A stretch of 64,000 bases of DNA, taken from assembly GCF_018760785.1 (NCBI RefSeq), contig NZ_JAHHZO010000003.1:248001-312000 (forward strand), written 5' to 3'. This stretch comes from Rhizobium sp. CSW-27 (lineage in GTDB: Bacteria > Pseudomonadota > Alphaproteobacteria > Rhizobiales > Rhizobiaceae). The notes beneath the pieces were generated by a model, which saw nothing but the letters and a program-made list of their open reading frames with translations, searched no databases and was not told the origin of the DNA. The position numbers and the translations under genes were made by a program. Each line of letters starts with the position of its first letter. The stretch's first letter is position 1. This document shows, piece by piece, positions 52,581 through 62,240 of the stretch.

Positions 52581-54562
52581 TGCCGACGCGTCGTGCCTTC
52601 ATCGGCGGGGCTTCCAGCCTCGCATCCCTGCAATTGCTGGCTGCCCGTTCCGCCGCCAGCGCCGCATCCACCGGAGATGTTTCCATGTCAGCCGATCTCC
52701 TCCTTCATCACGGCCTCATCACCACGCTCGACCGGACAAAGCCTGCGGCCTCCGCCGTCGCGATCAAGGACGGCGTGTTCATTGCCGTCGGCACGGACCA
52801 GGAGGTCATGGCGCATGCCGGGCCGGAGACGAAGATCATCGACCTGAAGGGCAAGCGTGTGCTGCCGGGGCTTATCGATAACCACACCCACGTCGTGCGC
52901 GGCGGGCTGAACTTCAACATGGAACTGCGCTGGGACGGCGTGCGCAGCCTGGCGGACGCTATGGACATGCTGAAGCGGCAGGTGGCAATCACGCCTGCCC
53001 CGCAGTGGGTGCGCGTGGTCGGCGGCTTTACCGAACACCAGTTTGCCGAAAAGCGCCTGCCCACCATCGAGGAAATCAATGCGGTGGCTCCGGACACGCC
53101 GGTCTTCCTGCTGCATCTCTACGACCGGGCACTTCTGAACGGAGCGGCTCTGCGCGCCGTCGGCTACACGAAGGACACGCCGAACCCGCCCGGCGGCGAG
53201 ATTACCCGCGATACCAACGGCAATCCGACCGGTCTGCTGCTGGCAAAGCCCAATGCCGGCATTCTCTATTCGACGCTCGCCAAGGGGCCGAAGCTGCCCT
53301 TCGACTACCAGGTCAATTCCACCCGCCATTTCATGCGCGAGCTGAACCGGCTGGGCATCACCGGCGTGATCGATGCCGGCGGTGGCTTTCAGAACTATCC
53401 CGATGATTATGCGGTCATCCAGAAGCTCTCCGACGAGGGCCAGATGACCGTGCGGCTTGCCTACAACCTGTTCACCCAGAAACCGAAACAGGAAAAGGAC
53501 GATTTCCTGAAATGGACGTCTTCGGTGAAATACAAGCAGGGCGACGACTATTTCCGCCACAATGGCGCCGGTGAGATGCTGGTCTTTTCCGCCGCCGACT
53601 TTGAGGACTTCCGTGAGCCAAGGCCCGACATGCCGCCGGAAATGGAAGGCGAGCTGGAGGAGGTGGTGCGGATTCTGGCGCAGAACCGCTGGCCCTGGCG
53701 CCTGCACGCGACCTATGACGAGACGATCTCACGTGCGCTCGACGTGTTCGAAAAGGTCAACCAGGACACTCCGCTCGAGGGGCTGAACTGGTTCTTCGAC
53801 CACGCGGAAACAATTTCCGACCAGTCGATAGAGCGGATCGCGGCGCTTGGCGGAGGCATCGCCGTGCAGCACCGGATGGCCTATCAGGGCGAATATTTCG
53901 TCGAGCGCTACGGCCACGGCGCGGCGGAGGCCACGCCGCCCATCGCCCGCATGCTGGAAAAGGGCGTGAAGGTATCTGCCGGTACGGATGCCACGCGGGT
54001 TGCCTCCTACAATCCGTGGGTATCGCTTGCCTGGATGATTACCGGCAAGACCGTCGGCGGCATGCAGCTCTATCCGCGCGCCAACTGCCTGGACCGCGAG
54101 ACGGCGCTGCGGATGTGGACGGAAAATGTCACCTGGTTCTCCAACGAAGAGGGCAGGAAGGGCCGCATCGAAAAGGGCCAGTTTGCCGATCTCGTCGTGC
54201 CGGACAAGGACTTCTTTGCCTGCGCCGAAGACGAGATCTCCTTCCTGACCTCGGAGCTGACGATGGTGGGTGGCCGCATCGTCTATGGCGCCGGGGACTT
54301 CAAGGCGCTCGACGAGAACGACGTACCACCGGCCATGCCGGACTGGTCGCCGGTGCGCGCTTTCGGCGGCTATGCGGCCTGGGGTGAACCGCAGGGCGCG
54401 GGACGCCATTCGCTTCGCCGCACGGCGATTGCGACATGCGGATGCGCCAATGATTGCAGTGTGCACGGACACGACCATGCCCGCGCCTGGACATCGAAAC
54501 TGCCGATCAGCGATCTCAAGGGTTTCTTTGGCGCTCTCGGCTGCGCCTGCTGGGCAGTGTGA
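52580..54562 (+). CDS. Exported YtcJ-like amidohydrolase with Cys/His-rich tail
   Basis: The 660-residue protein has a Tat-type signal (PTRRAFIGGASS) and a YtcJ-like amidohydrolase domain: LPGLIDNHTHVVRG with the HxH metal motif, RLHATYDETIS, WFFDHAET and SAGTDATRV for the later metal and acid residues. Such enzymes split amide or related bonds of unknown compounds. The last 50 residues contain CGCANDC, HGHDH and CAC, a pattern that could bind metal. The start overlaps the XapX stop. Confidence 0.87.
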   Translation: MPTRRAFIGGASSLASLQLLAARSAASAASTGDVSMSADLLLHHGLITTLDRTKPAASAVAIKDGVFIAVGTDQEVMAHAGPETKIIDLKGKRVLPGLIDNHTHVVRGGLNFNMELRWDGVRSLADAMDMLKRQVAITPAPQWVRVVGGFTEHQFAEKRLPTIEEINAVAPDTPVFLLHLYDRALLNGAALRAVGYTKDTPNPPGGEITRDTNGNPTGLLLAKPNAGILYSTLAKGPKLPFDYQVNSTRHFMRELNRLGITGVIDAGGGFQNYPDDYAVIQKLSDEGQMTVRLAYNLFTQKPKQEKDDFLKWTSSVKYKQGDDYFRHNGAGEMLVFSAADFEDFREPRPDMPPEMEGELEEVVRILAQNRWPWRLHATYDETISRALDVFEKVNQDTPLEGLNWFFDHAETISDQSIERIAALGGGIAVQHRMAYQGEYFVERYGHGAAEATPPIARMLEKGVKVSAGTDATRVASYNPWVSLAWMITGKTVGGMQLYPRANCLDRETALRMWTENVTWFSNEEGRKGRIEKGQFADLVVPDKDFFACAEDEISFLTSELTMVGGRIVYGAGDFKALDENDVPPAMPDWSPVRAFGGYAAWGEPQGAGRHSLRRTAIATCGCANDCSVHGHDHARAWTSKLPISDLKGFFGALGCACWAV

Positions 54563-54569
54563 GGCCATC

Positions 54570-55013
54570 ATGACGACGATTTCGCATCACGCATCGAAGC
54601 CACACCAGCCGCACTGGTTTGCATCCGCTCCCCTGCGTTTCCTGGCGCTGCTGGCCCTCTGCTCGGCCTATATCCAGGGGCCTCTGGTGAAGATCTTCGA
54701 CTTTCAGGGCGCGCAGGCGGAAATGGCACATTTCGGCCTGTTGCCGGCACCGCTGTTTGCCGTTGGCGTCATCCTGTTTGAACTCACGATGTCGGCACTC
54801 GTGCTGTCCGGCTTCTATCGCCGGATGGCGGCGCTGGCACTTGCGGCCTTTACACTGGCGGCCACCGGTCTGGCGCTGCGCTTCTGGGAAATGCCGGCTG
54901 GCATGGAGCGCACCATGGCGACGAATGCCTTCTTCGAGCATCTCGGTCTGGCCGGTGCCTTTGTTTACGTGGCGGCGATGGAGACCGCAGTGCTGCGCGC
55001 GAAGGCCCGCTGA
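54570..55013 (+). CDS. DoxX-like small membrane protein
   Basis: The 147-residue protein has four hydrophobic segments and the DoxX-like features of a short N-terminal helix with KIFDFQGAQAEMAHFGLL (ends KIFDF) and FELTMSALVLSGFYRRMAAL. DoxX proteins are small inner-membrane proteins, sometimes linked to redox or thiosulfate metabolism. It starts 7 bases after the amidohydrolase gene. Confidence 0.82.
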   Translation: MTTISHHASKPHQPHWFASAPLRFLALLALCSAYIQGPLVKIFDFQGAQAEMAHFGLLPAPLFAVGVILFELTMSALVLSGFYRRMAALALAAFTLAATGLALRFWEMPAGMERTMATNAFFEHLGLAGAFVYVAAMETAVLRAKAR

Positions 55014-55139
55014 TGCCAGCAGCGCGGCTTTATCCAAATCCGCGGCGGATGAGACAATCTCTTTGCTGCCCCTTTCGCTATCAGGATCTCGCGTCTTCCC
55101 TCACCCAAGCCACCGACACCGGAACAAGGGCCAAGCCTC

Positions 55140-56099
55140 ATGACCCCGCACCTGCATTTTCTTCTGTCCCGCCGGCAGGCCCTGATGGCCAGCGCGAGCC
55201 TTTCCGCCGCGATGGCCTTGCCCGGCCTCGCTTTTTCGAAATCTGCAACAACCGCCACAAATGGAGCCACTCCCATGACTGCGAACTTCATCGAAACCAA
55301 AGATGGAACCAAGATCTTCTACAAGGACTGGGGCACGGGACAGCCGATCCTGTTCTCGCATGGCTGGCCGCTTTCGGGCGATGCCTGGGATGCGCAGATG
55401 TTGTTCTTTGCCCAGAACGGTTTCCGCGTGATCGCCCATGATCGTCGTGGTCATGGGCGCTCGGACCAGCCCTGGCAGGGCAACACCATGGACCAGTATG
55501 CGGACGACCTGGCGGAACTGATCGAAAAGCTTGATCTCAGGAACCTTATCATGATCGGCCACTCCACCGGTGGTGGCGAAGTGGTCCACTATATCGGCCG
55601 CCACGGCAATGCCCGCGTTGCCAAGGTGGTTCTGGTGGGCGCCGTTCCGCCGCTGATGCTGAAGACGGCCAGCAACCCGCAAGGCACGCCGCTTGAGGTG
55701 TTCGATGGGATTCGAAAGGGCACCGCTCTCGACCGCTCGCAGTTCTTCAAGGATCTCACCACACCCTTCTACGGCTTCAACCGCGACGGCGCGAAGGACA
55801 ATCAGGGCTTACGCGATACCTTCTGGTTGCAGGGGGTGATGGGCTCGATCAAGGGTCACTACGACTGCATCCACGAATTCTCCGAGGTCGACTACACCGA
55901 GGACTTGAAGAAGATCGAATGCCCGACGCTCATCATCCATGGCGATGACGATCAGATCGTGCCGATCGCCGCTTCGGCGGAAAAGGCGGTGAAAATTGTC
56001 AAGAACGCTACGTTGAAGGTCTACAAGGGCGGCCAGCATGGCCTTGCCCAGCTTGAGGCCGAAAAGTTCAACGCCGACGTTCTTTCCTTCATTTCCTGA
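55140..56099 (+). CDS. Exported alpha/beta hydrolase, non-heme chloroperoxidase-like
   Basis: The 319-residue protein has a Tat-like leader ([13 protein letters not shown]) and the haloperoxidase-type hydrolase fold: [13 protein letters not shown], nucleophile in [12 protein letters not shown], acid in [11 protein letters not shown] and His in GGQHGLAQ. These residues form the Ser-Asp-His triad. Perhydrolase or esterase activity is the usual finding for this group. An inner ATG after the leader (about 55275) could give a cytoplasmic form. A strong terminator follows. Confidence 0.88.
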   Translation: MTPHLHFLLSRRQALMASASLSAAMALPGLAFSKSATTATNGATPMTANFIETKDGTKIFYKDWGTGQPILFSHGWPLSGDAWDAQMLFFAQNGFRVIAHDRRGHGRSDQPWQGNTMDQYADDLAELIEKLDLRNLIMIGHSTGGGEVVHYIGRHGNARVAKVVLVGAVPPLMLKTASNPQGTPLEVFDGIRKGTALDRSQFFKDLTTPFYGFNRDGAKDNQGLRDTFWLQGVMGSIKGHYDCIHEFSEVDYTEDLKKIECPTLIIHGDDDQIVPIAASAEKAVKIVKNATLKVYKGGQHGLAQLEAEKFNADVLSFIS

Positions 56100-56109
56100 C
56101 GACACATGC

Positions 56110-56144
56110 GGCTGCGGCCCGGCTGATGCCGGGCCGCAGCCTTT
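56110..56144 (+). terminator. Strong terminator after the chloroperoxidase-like gene
   Basis: GGCTGCGGCCCGGC (56110-56123), loop TGAT, and GCCGGGCCGCAGCC (56128-56141) make a perfect 14-bp stem followed by TTT. It lies 10 bases after the stop and 25 bases before the next gene. Confidence 0.8.
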
Positions 56145-56168
56145 CCAGTTCAGACACGGAGGCCGCCA

Positions 56169-57779
56169 ATGGCATCGGCATCGAGTGAAGAGAATGCGGG
56201 CGGCGCATTCGCAGCCCTTGGCGAAAGTGCGTTCGCCATTCTCTGGATCGCGACGATCCTCGGCAATACCGGCACGTTCATTCGCGATGTGGCCAGTTCC
56301 TGGCTCGTCACGGAACTGTCTGCGGCACCTGCGGCGGTCGCCACCATCCAGGCCGCCGGCACGCTACCCTTTTTCCTGCTCGCCATCCCGGCGGGCGTTC
56401 TGTCGGATATCTTCGATCGTCGTCGGCTGCTCATCGGCGTTCAGCTTCTGCTCGCCGCCGTCAGCCTGACGTTGATGGCGCTGGCCACGCTGAACCTGCT
56501 GACGGTCGAGGCGCTGATCGGTCTCACTTTCCTCGGCGGTATCGGCGCTGCGCTTGCCGCGCCAGCCTGGCAGGCGGTGGTGCCGGAGCTTGTGCCGCGT
56601 GAGCGCCTGAAAAGCGCGGTGGCGCTGAACTCGCTTGGCATCAATGTTGCCCGCGCGGTCGGTCCGGCGCTCGGCGGCGCGCTGCTCGCCGGTTTGGGTG
56701 CCTCGGTAACCTACGGTGCCGATGTGGCAAGCTATGTCTTCGTCATCGCGGCGCTCCTGTGGTGGAAGCGGCCGCGCGGTGAGGCGGACGTTCTGAAGGA
56801 GAATTTCACCGGTGCCTTCCGCGCCGGCCTGCGCTATGCGCGCGCCAGCCGCGACCTGCATATCGTGTTGCTGAGGGCCATCGTCTTCTTCGCCTTTGCC
56901 AGTGCCGTCTGGGCACTGCTGCCGCTTGTGGCGCGCAATCTGCTGAATGGAAGCGCTGGCTATTATGGCCTGTTGCTCGGGGCAATCGGCCTTGGTGCCA
57001 TCTGCGGCGCGCTGGTTCTGCCAGCCCTGCGCCGACGCCTGGACGCCGATGGGCTTCTGCTGTTCTCTGCGGCGGTGACAGCCGCCGTCATGGTCATTCT
57101 GGCCTTCAGGCCGCCGCAGGCTGTGGCCCCCGCCGCCCTGCTGTTCCTCGGCATGGGCTGGATCGTGGCGCTGACGACGCTGAACGGCGTCGCTCAGGGC
57201 ATTCTTCCGAACTGGGTGCGTGGCCGCGCTCTGGCCATCTATCTCATGGTGTTCAACGGTGCCATGGCTGGCGGCAGCCTCGGCTGGGGCGTGGTGGCGG
57301 AGGCGACCGGCATTGCGCCGGCGCTGCTGATCTCCGCCTTCGGGCTGCTGGTCGCGGGACTTGCCATGCACCGGGTCAAACTGCCGCGCGGAGAAGCGGA
57401 TCTCGTTGCCTCCAACCATTGGCCGGAGCCTTTGCTCGCCGCCCCCGTCGCGCATGATCGCGGGCCGGTTCTGATCACGGTGGAGTATCGCATCGATCCC
57501 GCGCAACGGTCGGGCTTCCTGCATGCACTGTCCCGGCTTTCGCATGAGCGACAGCGCGACGGTGCCTATAGCTGGGGCGTGACCGAGGATTCCGGCGATC
57601 CCACTATCGTGCTCGAATGGTTCTTCGTGGAATCCTGGGCGGAACATCTGCGCCAGCACCGGCGGGTGTCGAAGGCCGATGCCGATCTGCAAGCCTCCGC
57701 GCTCGCCTTCCATCAGGGACAGGCCAAGCCGCTGGTTCGCCACTTCATTGCGATGGAGCGGCCAAAGCCGCATCGCTGA
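56169..57779 (+). CDS. MFS exporter (EntS/MFS_3 type) with C-terminal ABM-like domain
   Basis: The 536-residue protein has twelve hydrophobic segments with SFLV-type start GNTGTFIRDVASSWLV and the loop GVLSDIFDRRRLL. It is the EntS-like MFS group. Residues about 435-530 are soluble and look like an antibiotic-biosynthesis-monooxygenase/dimeric alpha-beta barrel: ITVEYRIDPAQRSGF, then FFVESWAEHLRQHRRV. The fused pattern is known in this MFS group. It lies behind a strong terminator, so it probably has its own promoter. Confidence 0.87.
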   Translation: MASASSEENAGGAFAALGESAFAILWIATILGNTGTFIRDVASSWLVTELSAAPAAVATIQAAGTLPFFLLAIPAGVLSDIFDRRRLLIGVQLLLAAVSLTLMALATLNLLTVEALIGLTFLGGIGAALAAPAWQAVVPELVPRERLKSAVALNSLGINVARAVGPALGGALLAGLGASVTYGADVASYVFVIAALLWWKRPRGEADVLKENFTGAFRAGLRYARASRDLHIVLLRAIVFFAFASAVWALLPLVARNLLNGSAGYYGLLLGAIGLGAICGALVLPALRRRLDADGLLLFSAAVTAAVMVILAFRPPQAVAPAALLFLGMGWIVALTTLNGVAQGILPNWVRGRALAIYLMVFNGAMAGGSLGWGVVAEATGIAPALLISAFGLLVAGLAMHRVKLPRGEADLVASNHWPEPLLAAPVAHDRGPVLITVEYRIDPAQRSGFLHALSRLSHERQRDGAYSWGVTEDSGDPTIVLEWFFVESWAEHLRQHRRVSKADADLQASALAFHQGQAKPLVRHFIAMERPKPHR

Positions 57780-57819
57780 CCGGGCCTTGCTTTCGGAAGA
57801 TCAGGCTTGCCGTCGTGGA

Positions 57820-57849
57820 CGCCGCCCGGTTCCCGTGAACCGGGCGGCG
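57820..57849. terminator. Two-way terminator between MFS and pirin genes
   Basis: Arms 57820-57831 and 57838-57849 (CGCCGCCCGGTT type, 12 bp, perfect) with loop CCCGTG lie between two convergent genes, 40 bases from one stop and 17 from the other. Confidence 0.7.
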
Positions 57850-57866
57850 CGGTCTGCGGGCGAAGG

Positions 57867-58568
57867 TCAACGCCGCATGTCGAACAGCAGGGCCTTGCCA
57901 TCGGTGATCCAGTCGAGGTCCGGAAGGGCGTCCGCGCCGAGCTGGACACCGTCGCCGCCGACGAGACGCTCGCCATCCATCATTGCAAGCCCCTCGATGA
58001 TGTGGAGGAAGGTCAGCCGGCCCGGCTGATGCGGAACGCGCATCCGGTCGCCCGCATGGGGTTGGGCCAGAGACAGGCGCGCGTCGGAACAAAGTTCCAG
58101 CGATGCGCCGCCGCCGGCGGGCCCGGCCACCTCGACCCAGTCCCGACTTGCCATGGCATCCGGCAACCTGGCCTGCTGGTAACGAGGCGCCAGTCCGCGC
58201 GTGTCCGGAATGAGCCAGATTTGCAGGAAATGCGCCGGTTCCTTCGAGGAGGCGTTCATCTCCGAATGCCTGACACCGGAGCCTGCATGCATCAGCTGCG
58301 CTTCACCCGGGGCAATCGTGACCGTATTGCCCAGCGTATCCTTGTGACGCAGCTTGCCTGCAAGCACCAGCGTCAGGATATCCATGTCCGCATGGCCATG
58401 TTCGGAGAAACCAGAACCCGGCGCGATGCGATCCTCGTTGATCACCCTGAGCGCGCCGAATCCCATGCGGGTCGGATCCTGAAACCCGCCGAAGGAAAAG
58501 GTGTGGTAACTGTTCAGCCAGCCGGTATCGGTGTGGCCGCGCGACATGTTTTCGTGAATGAGGGTCAT
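57867..58568 (-). CDS. Pirin family protein
   Basis: The 233-residue bicupin protein has the pirin N-terminal motif: GRGHTDTGWLNSYHTFSFGGF type, here RGHTDTGWLNSYHTF, then HGHADMDILTLVLAG with the metal-binding His residues and Glu in SEMNAS. Pirins bind iron; some bacterial ones degrade quercetin or act as redox-dependent regulators. ATG 58568 is used, as the open frame beyond it has no pirin content. An elaborate inverted repeat lies upstream (58631-58708). Confidence 0.9.
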   Translation of the reverse strand: MTLIHENMSRGHTDTGWLNSYHTFSFGGFQDPTRMGFGALRVINEDRIAPGSGFSEHGHADMDILTLVLAGKLRHKDTLGNTVTIAPGEAQLMHAGSGVRHSEMNASSKEPAHFLQIWLIPDTRGLAPRYQQARLPDAMASRDWVEVAGPAGGGASLELCSDARLSLAQPHAGDRMRVPHQPGRLTFLHIIEGLAMMDGERLVGGDGVQLGADALPDLDWITDGKALLFDMRR

Positions 58569-58630
58569 TTCGCCGCTCCCTGATCTCCTGGCGGTGCCGA
58601 TGCGGCATCGCGATGGAGCGAAGATAGTCT

Positions 58631-58708
58631 CTTCGGAGGCGATTGAAATGCAGACGACGGTCGCCGCATCGTTCGATAATATTGAACGATGCGGCAAATC
58701 CTCCGAAG
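58631..58708. other. Nested inverted repeats between ABC ATPase and pirin genes
   Basis: Inner arms 58663-58674 (GCCGCATCGTTC) and 58684-58695 (GAACGATGCGGC) are perfect 12-bp complements around a 9-base AT-rich centre. Outer arms CTTCGGAGG (58631-58639) and CCTCCGAAG (58700-58708) are perfect 9-bp complements. The unit lies 25-103 bases after the ABC ATPase stop and 63-140 bases before the pirin start on the minus strand. It may be a terminator, an operator for the pirin gene, or both. Confidence 0.6.
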
Positions 58709-58732
58709 GCACAAAAGGAAAAGTCCTGCCAT

Positions 58733-59737
58733 TCACTTCCGCATCGCTCGGCCCTCGGCATCGAAGCGGTGCAACTGACCCTCTGCCGGCTCCAGCCAGA
58801 CGACATCACCCGGACGCGGCGCAAAGCCGCCTTCGGTGCGCACCTGCAGGCGTCCGGCCGCTTCAGTCGCCACATCGAGATAGGTGTCGCTGCCGAGATA
58901 TTCTGCCGAAAGGATCTGCCCCTTCCAGCCCTCGCCCGCCTCGGCGGCGATCAGATGCTCCGGCCGGATGCCGATCGTGGCAGCACCGTAGCGGGCTGCG
59001 GCCTCGCCGGTGATCAGGTTCATCTGCGGCGAGCCGATGAAGGTGGCGACGAAGAGATTGGCCGGGCGATGGTAGAGATCGAGCGGCGCGCCGATCTGCT
59101 CCACCCGCCCCTGCTGCAAAACGACGATCTTGTCGGCCATGGTCATGGCTTCCACCTGGTCGTGGGTGACGTAGATGGTGGTGGTGCCAAGCCGCTTCTG
59201 CAACTCGCGGATTTCCGAGCGCATCTGCACGCGAAGCTTGGCGTCGAGGTTGGAGAGCGGTTCGTCGAACAGAAACACCTTCGGCGCCCGCACGATGGCA
59301 CGCCCCATGGCGACGCGCTGCCGCTGGCCGCCGGAAAGTGCGGCGGGCTTGCGGCCGAGATAGGCATCGAGATCGAGAATGCCGGCGGCGGCTTTTACCC
59401 GCCGGTCGATCTCGCCGGCGGACAGGCCCTGCAGCTTCAGCGCAAAGCCCATGTTCTTCGCCACCGTCATGTGCGGATAGAGCGCGTAGTTCTGGAACAC
59501 CATGGCGATGTCGCGGTCACGCGGGGCGAGATCGTTGATCAGCTTGCCATCGACGCTGATGTCGCCGGAGGTGATCTCCTCCAGGCCCGCCACCATCCTG
59601 AGAAGGGTGGACTTGCCGCAGCCAGAGGGACCGACCAGTGCCACGAACTCTCCGTCGGCAATCGAGACGTCCACCCCGTGAATGACCTCCAGCGCGCCGT
59701 AGCTCTTGCGCAAGGCAGCGATTTCGACCTGTGCCAT
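58733..59737 (-). CDS. Sugar ABC importer ATPase, UgpC/MalK type
   Basis: The 334-residue ATPase has Walker [10 protein letters not shown] (36-44), signature [14 protein letters not shown] and Walker [13 protein letters not shown]. The C-terminal third is the OB-like regulatory domain of the MalK/UgpC class (TIGIRPEHL). It is divergent from the binding-protein gene and most likely energises the MalF/MalG-type permeases encoded at 61290-63079. Other sugar importers may share it. Confidence 0.9.
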   Translation of the reverse strand: MAQVEIAALRKSYGALEVIHGVDVSIADGEFVALVGPSGCGKSTLLRMVAGLEEITSGDISVDGKLINDLAPRDRDIAMVFQNYALYPHMTVAKNMGFALKLQGLSAGEIDRRVKAAAGILDLDAYLGRKPAALSGGQRQRVAMGRAIVRAPKVFLFDEPLSNLDAKLRVQMRSEIRELQKRLGTTTIYVTHDQVEAMTMADKIVVLQQGRVEQIGAPLDLYHRPANLFVATFIGSPQMNLITGEAAARYGAATIGIRPEHLIAAEAGEGWKGQILSAEYLGSDTYLDVATEAAGRLQVRTEGGFAPRPGDVVWLEPAEGQLHRFDAEGRAMRK

Positions 59738-59770
59738 GTTTTCCTCCCCGGCTGGTCCTTGACACGAAAC

Positions 59771-59791
59771 AAAAGTGATTTAATCTATTTT
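59771..59791. promoter_or_regulatory. Imperfect AT-rich palindrome in the divergent sugar-importer promoter region
   Basis: AAAAGTGATT, central T, AATCTATTTT: the arms match at 8 of 10 positions, with perfect inner GATT-T-AATC. It lies in the 193-base region between the ATPase gene and the binding-protein gene. A sugar-responsive repressor site is likely; the protein is not in the window. Confidence 0.45.
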
Positions 59792-59930
59792 CTGTGGCCT
59801 GCAAAGCGTGTTGTTGAGGAGACGCGCCGGGCCGCTGGTGCCGGGAGGGGTGGTGTGGCGACCGGGGGTCGCAGCCTGCCGTCGCGCGCCACAAGGCCGA
59901 CAACCGGCAGTATTCAAGGGAGGAGAACCC

Positions 59931-61235
59931 ATGATGACGAGATCCGCATGCCGACTGAGCCTCGCCGCCGTACTGGCTGCGAGCGTCGCCCTTCCGGCGA
60001 TGGCGCAGAACACGATTACCGGCGACACCGTCGGCCCGGCCAATGCGCCGAAGACGCTGACCTTCCGCATGACGACGGATGGCCCGCGCAACAACGATCC
60101 CGACGTGGCCGAGGGCTACGGAAAGCTGTTTCGCGAGTATGTGGCACGCCATCCCGGCTGGAAGGTCGAGCTGCAGATGATGTCCGGCGACATTGGGCAG
60201 GAACAGGCCCGCATGCTCGAACAGGCCAAATCCGGCAACGCACCGGACTGCGCAGCCGTCGATTCCTTCGTCCTGCCGCTGTTCAAAAAGGCCGGGGTGC
60301 TGCAGTCGTTCTCCCCGTACTTCAAGAAAGAGGAGATCGAGCAGCTTTTCCCCTTCATCCGCGAAGGCATCACCGGAACGGACGGCCAGATCTATGCATG
60401 GTGGTGGTCGACGGACCTGCGGGTTCTCTACCGCAACAAGAAGGTGATCGCCGAGGCGCCGCAGACCTGGGATGACACCAGGAAGGCCGCGCTTGCCTCC
60501 GTGAAGGAAGGCATGGAAGGCATCCTCTTCAACGGCGGCCGCTTCGAGGGCACCACATTCGACTGGCTGGCCAACTTCTGGGCCCAGGGCGGCAAGCTGG
60601 TCGACGATGCAGGCAAGCCGATCTTCGGCGAAGGCGAGAACCGCGCGAAGTTCATCAAGGCGGTCAACTATTATCGCGATCTGGTGGAAAGCGGCGCCGC
60701 GCCGAAGCGCGTGGCCACCATCGGCAATTATGACGATTTCAACGCCGCGGCGGCGGCCGGCACCACCGCGCTCTTCGTCGGCGGCAACTGGCAGCTTGCC
60801 CAGCTGAAGAGCACGCTGGAGGCGGAAGACTTCGCCAACTGGACCTTCTCCATGCTGCCCGGCCCGACCGGCGCCGAACGCTCCACCGGCACCGGCGGCT
60901 GGACGGTCGCCTCCCTCTCCAAGGACCCGGCCAAGGTGGAAATGTGCGCCAATCTCGCCCGCGAGATCTACATGGGACCGGCCAATGCCCTGCAGGAGCA
61001 GCTGCCGACCCGAGCAGATCTCTATGACAAGTATCCGGTCTTCGCGACCGAGGCGAACAAGGCCTTTGCCGCGGCGCTGAAGGTGGGGCAGGCGCGGCCC
61101 GGCGCCCCGGTCTATCCGGAAATCTCCAATCAGATCCAGATCATGATGGGCAAGGTTCTGACCGGCTCGCAGCCGACCGAAGCCGCAGTGGACGACGCCT
61201 TCAAGGCGTCGATGGATGCCTTCAAGCGTCTGTAA
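59931..61235 (+). CDS. Sugar ABC importer binding protein, family 1
   Basis: The 434-residue periplasmic protein has a Sec signal (1-26, ending AMA-Q) and the MalE-like family 1 fold (TFRMTTDGPRNND near the start, WWWSTDLRVLYRNKKV in the ligand region and a C-terminal helix that ends FKRL). GGGAGGAG precedes ATG 59931. The downstream alpha-mannosidase gene suggests an alpha-mannoside ligand; that is inference. A hairpin follows the stop. Confidence 0.9.
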   Translation: MMTRSACRLSLAAVLAASVALPAMAQNTITGDTVGPANAPKTLTFRMTTDGPRNNDPDVAEGYGKLFREYVARHPGWKVELQMMSGDIGQEQARMLEQAKSGNAPDCAAVDSFVLPLFKKAGVLQSFSPYFKKEEIEQLFPFIREGITGTDGQIYAWWWSTDLRVLYRNKKVIAEAPQTWDDTRKAALASVKEGMEGILFNGGRFEGTTFDWLANFWAQGGKLVDDAGKPIFGEGENRAKFIKAVNYYRDLVESGAAPKRVATIGNYDDFNAAAAAGTTALFVGGNWQLAQLKSTLEAEDFANWTFSMLPGPTGAERSTGTGGWTVASLSKDPAKVEMCANLAREIYMGPANALQEQLPTRADLYDKYPVFATEANKAFAAALKVGQARPGAPVYPEISNQIQIMMGKVLTGSQPTEAAVDDAFKASMDAFKRL

Positions 61236-61247
61236 TGCCGATGCCGC

Positions 61248-61278
61248 AGGAACGCGGGTGCATTCTGCCCGCGTTCCT
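61248..61278 (+). other. Strong intercistronic hairpin after the sugar-binding-protein gene
   Basis: AGGAACGCGGG (61248-61258) pairs perfectly with CCCGCGTTCCT (61268-61278), 9-base loop, 12 bases after the stop and 11 bases before the permease gene. Only CTTCCC follows. It may raise the level of the binding-protein message over that of the permeases. Confidence 0.7.
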
Positions 61279-61289
61279 CTTCCCATGCC

Positions 61290-62240
61290 ATGCGTGACCG
61301 GATGACCTCCATGCCTCCAGCGATTGCCTCAAGCGCCGTGCCGCGCGCGGCTGCCCTGCCCAACAGGCGGCAACGGCCCAGGGTCGCCCCCTGGCTGATG
61401 CCGCTGATCCTCGTGCTCGGTCTGTTTTACCTCTATCCGGTGCTTGACGTCTTCCGTCTGGCGCTGACGCGCGCCACGCTTCTGGGCGGCGATGAAGGCT
61501 ACACTGTCTCGACGCTGACGCAGACCCTGGCCCGGCCGGAACTGCCCGGCATCCTCGGCGTCACCGCGCTTTTCACGCTCGCCAGCGTGTTTTCCCAGCA
61601 ATTGCTGGGCCTTGCCATTGCGCTGGTAGTGGTGCGCGGCGAAAAGCGGCGCCTGTTCGGCACCACCATCGTGCGCACCACGGCCCTGATCGCCTGGGTC
61701 GTGCCCGGCATTGCCGGCGGCATCATCTGGAAGATGCTGTTCAACGAGGCACCCTTCGGCGGGCTCAACAGCATCCTGCGCCTGATGGGTGCAGCACCGG
61801 TGCAGTGGCTGTCCGATCCGGACCTGGTGATGTGGTCGGTGGTGATCTCCAATGTCTGGCGCGGCACGGCCTTTTCCATGGTGGTGATGTATGCGGCGCT
61901 GAAGGCGATCGACCCGGTGCTCTATGAAGCCGCGGCTGTCGACGGCGCCAGCGCGCCGCAGCGACTGATGCATGTGACGCTGCCGCAGCTGCGCTCGGCA
62001 ATCCTCGTCAACATGATCCTCATCACCATCCAGACGCTGAACACCTTCGACGCGATCATCTCGCTGACCGGCGGCGGTCCCGGCCGCTCCACGGAGGTCC
62101 TGTCGCTCTACACCTTCAACGTCGTCTTCCGCAATTACGACCTCGCCGGCGGCGCGGTGCTGTCAATCCTGATGCTTGTCATCAGCCTCGGCCTCGCACT
62201 CGTCTACGCGGCCTTCCTGCCGAAGGGAGAGGACCGATGA
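61290..62240 (+). CDS. Sugar ABC importer permease, MalF/UgpA type
   Basis: The 316-residue membrane protein has six hydrophobic segments, a first helix at about 32-52 (WLMPLILVLGLFYLYP) and the coupling loop YEAAAVDGASAPQRLMHVTLPQL (EAAAVDGAS). Start ATG 61290 lacks a clear ribosome site; 61302 and 61311 are alternatives. Its stop overlaps the next gene's start (ATGA). Confidence 0.9.
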   Translation: MRDRMTSMPPAIASSAVPRAAALPNRRQRPRVAPWLMPLILVLGLFYLYPVLDVFRLALTRATLLGGDEGYTVSTLTQTLARPELPGILGVTALFTLASVFSQQLLGLAIALVVVRGEKRRLFGTTIVRTTALIAWVVPGIAGGIIWKMLFNEAPFGGLNSILRLMGAAPVQWLSDPDLVMWSVVISNVWRGTAFSMVVMYAALKAIDPVLYEAAAVDGASAPQRLMHVTLPQLRSAILVNMILITIQTLNTFDAIISLTGGGPGRSTEVLSLYTFNVVFRNYDLAGGAVLSILMLVISLGLALVYAAFLPKGEDR

